From Piliocolobus tephrosceles (lineage: Eukaryota > Chordata > Mammalia > Primates > Cercopithecidae): a DNA stretch of 64,000 bases. This document shows, piece by piece, positions 34,725 to 45,500 of the stretch. Each line of letters begins with the position of its first letter. Position 1 is the first letter of the stretch. The stretch spans positions 135,672,621-135,736,620 of the forward strand of contig NC_045437.1 of assembly GCF_002776525.5 (NCBI RefSeq), in the 5' to 3' direction. The translations under genes were made by a program, and so were the position numbers. Under the pieces are notes generated by a model. It saw only the letters and a program-made list of their open reading frames with translations. It did not search any database and was not told where the DNA came from.

Positions 34725-35105
34725 GGTGGTGGCCCCTCATGCTGTGCTCTGACAGAGTTAAGACAGTTTGCATAGCCCATCTCTCCTTGGAGGAACTTGT
34801 CTCTCTTTTGAATTAGCTTACTTGGTTGCCTCAGAAGCTATTCTTTCTCACGGGCTCAACAAAAGTAATGATTTTGTCATTTACCTGTCATTTTCATTGT
34901 TAGGGTGAGAGTGATGAGCTTTGCAGCTATATCCTAAGCAGAATTGTAAGTATATTTCAATTCCACCTTTATCCTGTATCAAATCTATACACTGGAGCCT
35001 CTCTGGGAGGCTACATAAGAATCATGCTGCTTTAATAACAAACCTTTCTTTCTAGCAGTGTAAGTCACCCCTCAATCTTCCAAAAATTCTTCATCCCTTT
35101 ATTAA
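34725..35105. other. Intergenic, no feature recognised
   Basis: No gene or clear repeat. Confidence 0.4.
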
Positions 35106-35399
35106 GCTTCCCAGGTGACTTTAGAATTATGTTGTCTAGTTAAAAAAATACTTTTGACATTTTTATAAGAATTGAAGTGGTTGAATTCTTGAGTTATGCC
35201 ATTCAAGAATGGGTATGCCCTACCATTTATTTAAGTCTTCTTTCAAATCCCTTAGTAAAATTTTGCAGTTCTATTTCTATGGGTCCTGCCTACTTATTGT
35301 AAGTTTGTTCCTAGGTATTTTATATTTTAGTTTCTATTTTTAATACCTTTAAAAATTATCTTTGCTTTAGTAGATTTGTTGATTTTGAAAGATAAGCAT

Positions 35400-35517
35400 T
35401 AGCTAGGCACAGTGGCATGTGCCTGTAGTCCCAGCTACTTGGGAGGCTGAGGTGGGAGGGTTTGAGCCCCAGAGCTTGAGCCTGGGCAACAGAAACAGTG
35501 AGACTCCTGTCTCTTAA

Positions 35518-35535
<18 letters not shown>
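35400..35535 (+). mobile_element. Alu fragment (single monomer)
   Basis: AGCTAGGCACAGTGGCATGT to a 19-A tail. Only about 130 bp, FRAM-like. Confidence 0.8.
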
Positions 35536-35550
<15 letters not shown>

Positions 35551-35584
35551 GTATATATATATACACACACACACACACATATAT
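35536..35584. repeat. (TA)n(CA)n microsatellite
   Basis: TA units, a TGTA interruption, more TA, then about eight CA units. Confidence 0.95.
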
Positions 35585-35989
35585 ATTTGCATATTGATTT
35601 TGTAACCAACTGCCTTACTGAACTCTACTTACTTCTAGTATTTTTTCTGTTGACATTATTGGGTTGCTAGATAGGCAGTTGTATGTAAATAATAATTTGC
35701 CTCCTCCTTTCCAAAGATTTTTCTCTTATTTCATTTGTTTTACTGTTTTGGCTAAACTTTCAGAAAACATTAAATGATCATGGATAGTTGGCATACTTGT
35801 CTTATACCTGAACTTAGCAGGAAACACCAGAGCTTCACTTTAAGTATGGTGATACCTGTGGCAGAAACAATAAATCAGCTTATTCAACAATTCCATTCTC
35901 TTGCATTTGAGAAAGAAGAGAAAAGAGCAGCCCTTGACATTCAGAAGCTGGCCAGGCACTCACAGCAAGGCCATGCTGCCCTCTCTTGG

Positions 35990-36470
35990 ACATAAACCAT
36001 GTCATAAAATATCAAAGCCAGACAAAGTTGCTCTGGGATCATGATTCAGTAAGATAAGGCGAGTCCACACCATGATTTTGTTGAAGCTCAGGCAAAAATA
36101 AGTTCACTGTGCCCCTCACAAAATAGCAAACATTCCTCTCTCTTGGCCAAAATGAGTAACTGTTAACTCCTTACCACTTACCCCCTTTTTCACTCTCGTT
36201 TGTCCTCCCTATTGATAAAACTTGAGATAATCATAGAATTGCATCTGCTTTCTAACAGCATCCAATCTAGAAAGAAAATCTGCTTCCTTAGCCCCTCCAC
36301 AAATCACCTAACCAATGCCCAAATCCTATAATAGGTTCTAACACCTCTTATTGAGACACCCCATAGCTCCCCATGGTGTATGTTTTCCCTCACTGTACTA
36401 ACCCAACTTGTTCACCTAGAGTTGTATTTGTGGTGGTCTCTGACTGGAGGACATTGGCATGCTTTAGAAA
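35990..36470. repeat. Possible LTR-like sequence
   Basis: ACCCAACTTGTTCACCTAGA, followed by a GTTGTATTTGTGGTGGTCTC end, suggests an ERV-type LTR, but no clear TSD or boundary was found. Confidence 0.25.
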
Positions 36471-37435
36471 ACTAAAAAGTACATTTCTGTACTTACAACT
36501 AAGGTTCATTCCTATAATATATGCCAGTCATTTATGCCCACACTGATTCAGAGATGGAAGAGAACAATGAGAGGAGGTGGTCACAGAGTAGGAGATTACA
36601 GATTCCATTATACCCAGACAATACACAGGCATCTGGCCCTTTAGGAGCAGCTATGGTGGAATCCTAGCCTTTCCACTAGAACAGTCCTATTGTGAGGAGG
36701 TATGGTTTTCTTCCTATGTCATCTGATTGCATTGTTTCTGGCTACGTAGCTTTAAAATCTAGTTCTTGGGCCACTTAGGAATTCTTTGAGTGATCCAATA
36801 TTCTTTTAATAATTCATTTTTGCTTACATTAGGTCTTACAAGATGCTGGCATGGGATGCTTCTGCTTTAGCATGGTGTCTTCGACTGAGTTACCACTACA
36901 ATAGGTATCAGGATGCCAAAATGATTGTGAGAGCATCACTTCCAACTCCCAGATATTACTCATCTTTCAGCCAATTCTAACCCACAACCCTACAGAGAAG
37001 GGGATTCTGAGAAATGTACTTCTAGCTTGGCTATAACAACAGCACATTCCTACGAAGGATTTTTTTTTTTTTTTTAACTACATAGGATTCTTAATCTTCC
37101 CTGTATGCCCTCTTCCCACATCGAATTTTTTCATTTGTATTTGATTGAATTCATAGGTCATGTCCACTTTAATGATTCTTTTTCCCCCAAAGAATCAAGA
37201 GTTAGGAGTGTTCAATTATCAAGTAGCTTGAATTATATTTAAACCTTTTTTAAAAAGGAACAAATTTCTAGTTTTAAGGCAGCATGAGTTTAAAAAGTTA
37301 TCTATATAGTTTCTATTTGAAAGAATCTATTAAGGTTCCTTTATGATAATCCTAGAATCGATTTCATAAATTTTTACAGCCATTTAAAAAGGACCGGTAT
37401 TTTCTGTAGGGTACAAAGTTTTTAATATTTATCAC
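36471..37435. other. Intergenic, no gene seen
   Basis: Unassigned, with an internal T-run at 37060-37075. Confidence 0.4.
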
Positions 37436-37439
37436 AACT

Positions 37440-37895
37440 ATTACTGTGTACCAAACTACTTCAAATCTCAATGGCTTAAACAATAAGCAGTTACTATTGT
37501 TCATGACTCTGTAAGTCAGTTTATAGTGGGTTTTCTCATCTCAACTGGGCTCATTCATGCTTCTATAGTCAGTTTTTCATAGGGTAGGCAGCTCTGTTGA
37601 TGTAGGCTGGGCTCACTCACATGTTTAGGAGTTGGCTGGCTGTCAGTGGGTGATTCATTGCTCTCTTCCATGTTGTCTCTAGTCCTCCAGCAGGTTAGCT
37701 TGGACTTGTTGACATGGCAGAAGCAAAGGTCCAGGAAAAAAAGAGGAAGCAAACAAGACCTCTGAGGCCTAGACTGAAAACTGGAAAGCTGTCACTTCTG
37801 CTACTTTCTGTTGGCCAAAGAAATCACAAAGCCAGCCCAGATTCAAAGACTCCACCTGTTAATAAGAGGAGATACAAAGTCACATTGCAAACAGC
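37440..37895 (-). mobile_element. MLT1-type MaLR LTR
   Basis: Reverse copy: AATGGCTTAAACAATAAGCA, CATGTTTAGGAGTTGGCTGG, CAAAGCCAGCCCAGATTCAA and CAAAGTCACATTGCAAACAG. Confidence 0.85.
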
Positions 37896-37933
37896 ACTGA
37901 TATATGAAAAGAGTAAAGAACTGTGACCATTTA

Positions 37934-38230
37934 GGCCAGGCGCGGTGGCTCATGCCTGTAATCCCAGCACTTTGGGAGGCCAAGGTGGGTGGATCACCTG
38001 AGGTCAGGAGTTCGAGACCAGCCTCAACATGGAGAAACCCCATCTCTACTAAAAATACAAAATTAGCCAGGCATGGTGGTGCATGCCTGTAATCCCAGCT
38101 ACTCGGGAGGCTGAGGCAGAATTGCTTGAACCTGGGAGGTGGAGGTTGCAGTGAGCCGAGATCGCGCCATCGCACTCCAGCCTGGGCAGCAAGAGTGAAA
38201 CTCCGTCTCAGGGGGGGAAAAAAAAAAAAA
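37934..38230 (+). mobile_element. Alu with GGGGGGG interruption before the tail
   Basis: TSD GAACTGTGACCATTTA (37918-37933) and GAACCATGACCATTTA (38231-38246). Confidence 0.95.
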
Positions 38231-38594
38231 GAACCATGACCATTTAAATAAACAGACAAATAGATAAATCATTTGAATCAGTATTTCTCATATTGGGGTC
38301 CACCGTGGACACGTGGAATTTACAAATGCTCTTCAGAAGATGTACATTTTCTCAAATTGACTGCATGTGTAAACAACCTTTGTAGGGTCATTTAACACTT
38401 TTTCCTTAAATTGCACTTTGAAATTAATATTGCCATCCCTTCCTTTCCAAAGTAGAATTTGTATGAGCTTCCTTGGGCCATATGTGAAAATAATCATTCA
38501 AGTCCCTATTGGATAATTTTAAAAATTTTATTTTAGTACACAAGTATAATTCACCTACCAATATTTCCTTGCTTTCATTCAAAGTATTTGTAAT
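38231..38594. other. Intergenic, no feature recognised
   Basis: No gene or clear repeat. Confidence 0.4.
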
Positions 38595-38595
38595 A

Positions 38596-38892
38596 GGCTG
38601 GCTGAGTGGTTCACACCTATAACCCCAGCACTTTGGGAGGCCGAGGTGGGAGGATCACTTGAGCCCAGGAGTTTGAGACCAGTCAGGACAACATGGCAAA
38701 ACCCCATCTCTACAAAAAATACAAAAATTAGCCATGTGTGGTGGTGCACGCCTTTTCTCCCAGCTACTTGGGAGGCTGAGGTGGGAGGATCACCTGAGCC
38801 TGGGAGGCTAACGCTACAATGAACCATGATCATGTCACTGCACTCCAGCCTAGGCAACAGGTCAAGACCCTGTCCCTAAAACAGTAAGAATA
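38596..38892 (+). mobile_element. Old Alu
   Basis: Diverged copy (CACACCTATAACCCCAGCAC) ending in AATAAAATAAAAT. Confidence 0.92.
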
Positions 38893-39504
38893 AAATAAAA
38901 TCCTCTAAGCTGACATTTGATATCATAGCTCTTTACTGATCCATATATTTGTTTTTACCCTTTCTCCTAATTGTATCTCTTTAAGTAAACTCCTAAAGAA
39001 GCAGTAACTATTTTTCAGAGCCCCCTGTCCCTCTGAATCCATTGACTCAGCACAATAAACACTTTCAAAGACTGATGTACAGTTGTCTTTCCCATCAGTG
39101 AGCTCCGCAGGCAGGGGCTGTATTTACTCTCTTCACTGCCTGTATCTTCAGTACCAGGTATATAATAGTTGCCCAATAAATTACATCGAGTTGAAAAAAC
39201 AAACTCTGACCTTTTTTTTAAAATCTATCATGATTACTTTTTGAGAGGAGAGACGGGGTAATGACTGGGAGGGACAGGTAGGGGCTTCAGAGTTGCTATT
39301 CATGTTCTATTTCTTGTCCTAATGGGGGTTATTTGTACATGTTCATCAGCTGATCATAATTTTGTACTGTATACTTGCAATTGGTGTACTCTCTGAATGT
39401 GCTACACTCCAATGACGAAACTTTGGGTCTACAGTAATTCTTTGGAAATGAAGGAAATTACAAGCATTCAGAGATTGCCATTAAAGAATAAAAGATAATG
39501 GTTT
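38893..39504. other. Intergenic, partly L2-like
   Basis: 39100-39190 resembles an L2 end (CAGTACCAGGTATATAATAG). No gene. Confidence 0.4.
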
Positions 39505-39509
39505 CTGAA

Positions 39510-39889
39510 TGTATTACTCCATTTTCACACCACTATAAAGAAATATCCAAGACTGGGTAATTTATAAAGAAAAGACGTTTAATTGAGTCAAAGTTCCGCA
39601 TGGCTGGGGAGGCCTCAGGAAACTTACAATCATGGTAGAGGGTCAAGTAGGCACATTTTACATGGCAGCAGGCAAGACAGCGAGTGAAGAGGGAACTTTC
39701 AAATACTTATAAAACCATCAGATCTCATGAGAACCCACTCACTATCACAAGAACAGCATGGGGTCCACCACACCCATCATCAATCACCTCCCTCCATCAT
39801 TACGTAGGGATTACAGGTCCCTCCCTGGAAACATGGAGATTACAATTTGAGATGAGATTTGGGTGGGAACACAGAGCCAAACCGTATCA
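39510..39889 (-). mobile_element. THE1/MST-type MaLR solo LTR
   Basis: TGTATTACTCCATTTTCACA to CCGTATCA. Perfect 5-bp TSD CTGAA at 39505-39509 and 39890-39894. Confidence 0.92.
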
Positions 39890-39894
39890 CTGAA

Positions 39895-40330
39895 CATGCA
39901 AAGTGAAACTTCAAGTGGAGACCACAATGTTTTCTAACATTGATGTTTCTAGAAAGTGCACTCTTAGCCATGAAAACTAGCCAGATGTCACAATGGGAAA
40001 GATTCACTGAGATAATGTATATAAAGTGCTTAAAATAGTACTAGGTACAGTCAGTGACACAGATTAGCTGTTATTACTTTTTGTAACATACTAGAAGCAG
40101 TTCCAAATGAAGGCTTAACCTGAGATCATAAGCAAATTTTCTTCATTACAATCCTATTTTTTCCTTACCTCTTTCAAAATAGCTTTTATAGCCTGACTGA
40201 AGCAGTGCCTTCACTTACATGATTTATATTTATGATGTCCACGGCACCACCTGACTTATTTTAGTCCACCCAAGAAGTCACAAGTCCAAAACCAATTGTG
40301 GAGCATCCCCACCAAATGAGAGCCCAGTGA
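39895..40330. other. Intergenic, no gene seen
   Basis: 39990-40090 has a MIR-like end (TAAAATAGTACTAGGTACAG). Confidence 0.4.
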
Positions 40331-40334
40331 CCTG

Positions 40335-40495
40335 GTGTGGTGATTCTCCAATATGCAAATCACTGGGGCATTTATTAAAAGTGCAGGTTCCATGGTTTCC
40401 CACACCAAAGCTTCTGATTCACTTAGTCTGAGAATAGAGCCCAGGAACTTGCATTTTTAAACAAATTCTTCAAGTGATTCTAAAAAAGGTTGTCT
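40335..40495 (+). mobile_element. MER5-type DNA transposon
   Basis: AAATCACTGGGGCATTTATT, then AACTTGCATTTTTAAACAAA and TCAAGTGATTCT, typical of hAT-Charlie MER5A. Confidence 0.8.
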
Positions 40496-40810
40496 ACAGA
40501 GAACACTGAGTCTCTCGTTTCATAAATGAATGAAATGGAGGCCAGCAAGGGAAGGGACCTATCCAGTCTTCTTTCTGGCTACTGAGAACGCACAGACTAG
40601 AATGAAGGTCACCTTTTAACATTCCAGTGTTATTTCCATGACTCCATGCTACGACAGCTTAGAACCCAGAATGAATCCGTCCTAAACCTTGGTTTATTCC
40701 ACTGACCCCAATGCCTTTTTACCCATGCATTAGGTTAACTGGAGAGACACAAAAACCCAGCTGTATACTCATTAGGTACGCAGAACCAGGTACTTTAGAA
40801 ACCTACTTTA

Positions 40811-41109
40811 TTTTTTATTTATTTTTTTGAGACGGAGTCTCGCTCTGTCGCCCAGGCTGGAGTGCAGTGGCGCGATCTCAGCTCACCACAAGCTCCACCT
40901 CCCGGGTTCACACCATTCTCCTGCCTCAGCCTCCCGAGTAGCTGGGACTACAGGCGCCCGCCACCACGCCCGGCTAATTTTTTGTATTTTTAATAGAGAC
41001 GGGGTTTCACTGTGTTAGCCAGGATGGTCTCGATCTCCTGACCTCGTGATCCGCCCCCCTCAGCCTCCCAAAGTGCTGGAATTACAGGCATGAGCCACCA
41101 CGCCCGGCT
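40811..41109 (-). mobile_element. AluY
   Basis: Perfect 14-bp TSD AGAAACCTACTTTA at 40797-40810 and 41110-41123. Confidence 0.96.
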
Positions 41110-41123
41110 AGAAACCTACTTTA

Positions 41124-41310
41124 AATCACAGCTCTGATAGTTATATGCTGTATGACTTGTGATAGTTATTTGAATTCTGTGTGCTTCAGTTTCTTCCTTT
41201 GTAAAGTGGCAAAACAATACCTACATTTGCAGGATGTTGTGAAGAATTACGTAAATTACTAGCACAGACCTTGCAAATATTAAGTTCCCAGTAAACAGTA
41301 ACTATTATTA
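41124..41310 (+). repeat. MIR
   Basis: TGCTGTATGACTTGTGATAG, then TTCTTCCTTTGTAAAGTGGC. Interrupted at its left side by the AluY. Confidence 0.8.
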
Positions 41311-41354
41311 ATGCCACCTTAAAACATGGCACTAAAACTACATTCTTCATTCTC

Positions 41355-41550
41355 CTAGAGCCTATTCTCAAAGTGTAGTCCCCTACAACAGAATTACCTG
41401 GAAGTGTTTGTTTACAACATAGATTTCTGAAACCAGCCCCTCATAAGACCTAGTGAATTGAATCATTGGGGGTGGGGCCCAGAAGTCTGCATTAACAAGC
41501 AAGCATCTTCGATTCTTCTTTTGCATACAGAAGTTTGACAAACATTGGAC
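41355..41550 (+). mobile_element. MER5-type DNA transposon
   Basis: TCTCAAAGTGTAGTCCCCTA, then TTGGGGGTGGGGCCCAGAAG, then CAAACATTGG at the end. Confidence 0.85.
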
Positions 41551-42321
41551 TAGGGCTGTAGACAAAGAGTGCTTCTTCTTAATGAAGACGTGTATGAATG
41601 AGAGGGAAGTAGTGTTGCACACTCTAATTTGAAACTAACAATTTTCTGCTAATAAAAGGTTGAGTGCCACCTACTGCCTCATTTTAGAATGCAATGCTGA
41701 GATTGGTTCAATTCCTCTCTCAGTAATTGAATTTACCCTGAAAAATCAATCCTAAACAAGATATCCAAACAATATAAAGCACTGTTGGAAGAAGAAATAA
41801 AAACAGGCTTTACTTAACCAAAAGAAAATTTTCAAAGTTAAAGGTTTTTGGAGTTTTAGATTCGTATATCTAATAAACTCCTGTAGTTTCAAGTTACTGC
41901 TAAAACAGTAAAGGAACAGTGAAAGGAAAAACAGTACCACTGAAAGCCCTAAAATACTGTAATGAAACAACATGCAGCCACTCTAACTTCCCATGCTCCC
42001 AAGAGAAAATTAAGTGAAATAAAAACAATTTTCTTACCTCATAACACACTATTCAAGTCCAGTATCAAAACAGCCACCTGCAGGACACTAGTTGGAAAAG
42101 TTAACATTCCCTTTCAAAGTTACTCAAAAAGCTTTTTGAAATATAGTTTGTTACTATGTTTAAAGCTGATTTGCCTTCCCAAGTCACAAATGCATACAAA
42201 TATGCCCAGAGGCTCAAAAGAAATGGGCAAAGCCTTATAAATATTCATATACAACTAGCAGTTATACACTGTTTCAATAATTCAATGAGAAATCATAAAA
42301 TGCATTTGTCTTCAATTCGTG
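41551..42321. other. Intergenic, just 3' of MRPL22
   Basis: AT-rich unique sequence. No repeat recognised. Confidence 0.45.
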
Positions 42322-42327
42322 TTTATT
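42322..42327 (-). promoter_or_regulatory. MRPL22: Polyadenylation signal of MRPL22
   Basis: AATAAA on the minus strand, about 52 bases after the TGA, implying a very short 3' UTR of roughly 70-80 nt. Another AATAAA-like hexamer overlaps the T/A-rich stretch slightly nearer the stop (42335-42340). Cleavage was not seen directly. Confidence 0.75.
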
Positions 42328-42378
42328 TTTAGAAAATAAATGGCAACATATATACACTGTGGAGTCTGAATCTCCTCA

Positions 42379-42590
42379 TCATAGAGTGTGAATGATAGTC
42401 CGGTTGCGAAGCTGCTGAATATACTCTTTGGCATGGTCAACTGCTGTCTTTGGTGGCTCAGGTAGAGGTGGGGGCCCTTCCACCAACTTCACAAAATAAT
42501 GGCAATAAACCTTCTCCATGATCCCAGAGTGACCTCTGCCATGGTAGCGGATGCGTTTCAGGCACTGGCCTCGTCCTGAGGTAGACTCAG
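42379..42590 (-). CDS. MRPL22: MRPL22 exon 7, C-terminal (residues 137-206 and stop)
   Basis: 212 bp from acceptor CGTTTAG to the TGA at 42381-42379. It encodes AESTSGRGQCLKRIRYHGRG, then HSGIMEKVYCHYFVKLVEG, a proline-rich stretch and the end YIQQLRNRTIIHTL. It holds the basic RNA-binding loop and the mitochondrial C-terminal extension. From memory the human residues differ at a few places (for example RF where HS is found here), so these may be lineage substitutions. Confidence 0.96.
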
Positions 42591-45500
42591 CTAAACGGGA
42601 AGAAAAAGAGAATTACAGGAAATGAGTGTTATCCACAAGCCTGATCAGCTGAGCAATTTCTGTCCTTTCCTTGACTGGATTCTGAGATTACATGGGCTCA
42701 CTGGTTGGCTAGAGCAAGCTTGTCTCAAAACAACCATCTCCTGAACATTAAGGACCAGGCACTATTCTAGTGTTGAAGAAGTAAGAGTGCACAAGACTGG
42801 CAAGGCCCCTGCCTCCAAGCAGTTTACATTCTGGAGAAGAAAAATGTAAAATAAAATAATTTCAGTTAGTGACAAGTGCTGTGAATAAATCAGAACCAGA
42901 TGACAGACAATGGTGGGGTGTAGGGGACTTCAGACTGGTAGTGTCAAGAGGCATCCCTGAGAAAGAGACATTTGATCTAAGACCAGAATGAATCATCTAT
43001 GCGAATATCTAGGGGCAGGGTATTCCAAGCGGAGGAAAAAGCAAGTGCAAAGGCCCAATGGTGGGAATGTACTTGGCTTGTTTTAGGAAAAGAAAGAAGA
43101 CTAGCGTGCTGAAGCATAGTAACCAAGGGGAAGAGGGGCACAAACAAGGGAAAGAGATTAGAGATAAAGCCAGGTCAAGATTACACAGGGCGCTGTAGGC
43201 TCAGGCAAGGAGTTTTTTATTTTATTCTAATTGTGATGGGAAGCCACTGGAGTCAATGGCTCCCAAATGCTGGTTCTCTGACAAGCCACATCAGACTAAC
43301 CTAGGGAATGTAATTAAAATGTAGATGCTGAGACTTCACCTCTGTGGATTCTAATTCAGTATATTTGGGGTGGGCCTTGGAAATTACATCCTGGGTAAAC
43401 ACCCATACCACAACTCTCCCCAGAAATTCTGATTCACAGCCAGTTTTAGGAACTCTGGCACAAATGCCCCCTCAGCTCCCCTCCCCACTTCTGTATATCA
43501 AAATTTGACCTTGAAAGTTTAAAGAAATCTTTTAAATAGTATGTAAGGGCCGGGCGCGGTGGCTCACGCCTGTAATCTCAGCACTTTGGGAGGCCAAGGC
43601 GGACGGATCACCACAAGGTCAGGAGTTCAACCTTGGCCAATGTAGTGAAACCCCGTCTCTATTAAAAATACAAAAAATTAGCCAGATGTGGTGGTGGGCA
43701 CCTGTAATCCTAGCTACTCAGGAGGCCGAGGCAGGAGAATTGCTTGAACCCAGGAGGTGGAGGTTACAGCAAGCCAAGATCCATCACTGCACGCCAGCCC
43801 GGGCAACAGTGCAAGACTCCGTCTCAAAAAAAAAAAAAAAAAACTACTTAAGAACTGTTTACCTGTTCACCCACAGTAACTCAAAGTAGTAGCCAGTCAC
43901 CTTCTACAATTTTCTGAATGTATTTAGTCAGCTACTTGTTTAGTTAATAAGCCTTTTAAAAAGGTAAAATCTACAGAATACATATTAAATTATCCATTTC
44001 AACACTCATCATTCTTATACACTTACTGTGACATAACTTTATAAATATAGGGACTATACCAAAGTATGCACTTGACAACTCTCTAACTACAATATCCTCT
44101 AGTGAAGTGGGTTTCAGCAGAAGCTTGCTAGCTTTGCCAAAGCGAAAGCCAAGAATGAAAGTGAAAACTGCCCAGGATCTAAGTGAGATAGGGAAAGACC
44201 TACTGCCCTTTTATTAACTTCATTTAGTGGGCACTGAAAAAATGAGTTTACAAATTTCCAGAGAAAGCAGCATTACACAAATCACTTTATAAGAAAACAC
44301 CATCACAGTGCATCCCCTGGATCAACCTGTCTAGCGGAAATCTACAAATAAGAACAGTGAGACCAGAAAACTTCTAAAAAGCATTTTACAAATGTGATAG
44401 CTACTTCTATCCCAAATCACTTCTCTATCCAGCTTGAGCACCAATTTCCAAATATTCAATGGATCACTAGATCACAATGATCAATCCCATCAGGGTCTAT
44501 GGTGGCTCCCATTTCCCTTCTATCTCCCCCAAAACACAAGCTTACAGAGATCTGCACAAAAGCAGAAGCTCAATGCCTGCTAAATGTCAGTCATGATTCC
44601 ATCTTAAAGCCATAAAAGATCACCTGCATATCTTAAAGCCATGATGCCATCATTTCTTTATGTCAAAACAAAAACATTAATTTTTCTAAAACATCCTAAG
44701 ATTCTTTAATACACTGTAATGGAAATACCCAACACAGCCACCCCAAGGTGTAAATGAAATTGGGACTTAGAGCATAGTTGCCAAACTGTTTTCTGGTTCC
44801 TCTCCTCCACTCTCCTCCACTAAGTCCATATTTAGGGGTTTCAAACTGCTTTTGTATATGGAACCATTTCAAGTAAAATGAAACAATATGTAGAAGCCTG
44901 ATGTATAAAACACTGTAATGCTGATCTGTTCTTATTGAAACGTGGGTCAAGGAAGACCCAAAACTGTGCCATTCATTCACTCAGCAAACATTTTTGAGTT
45001 CTTACTGGGTACCAGGCTCTGTCCTGGGCTCCAAGGATATAATGGTGACCAAAATATCAAGGGTCTCACTCCTAGACACCCCACAGAGCACAATTTCAAA
45101 ACTACCGCCTATCGTTAATAGTTTTAAAACACCATCTTAATAACGTAAATCTCTTACCCAAACTTCTTTGATACAGTTTGAACCAAATGCACAGCCTGCC
45201 ATGTTCAGTTCTCTGGAATATAGGCCCAGTCTACCCTTCTCATTTTATCTACTCGAGGTCAAACTTCTACTTCCTTCACACTGCTCTCCTCATTGAACTA
45301 CACTATTACTGCTTATTCCAACCTATGTACCTCTGCATGTATGGCTACCCCACTTTACAAATCTCCTCTTCTCCTGGACATTCCTCCAGACTCCCAAATG
45401 CCTATCTTCAAATGTCAATTTTTTCTAGAACATCTCCACAACTATTCTAACCCATATTGATCTTTTCTTGTCTACTCCAACAATACCATTTGTCTGTATT

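Larger units (their letters stand above)
35110..35860 (-). repeat. L1M ORF2 fragment, antisense
   Basis: TTCCTAGGTATTTTATATTT and ATTTTGTAACCAACTGCCTT followed by ACTGAACTC are reverse L1 ORF2. Interrupted by an Alu piece at 35400. Confidence 0.82.
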
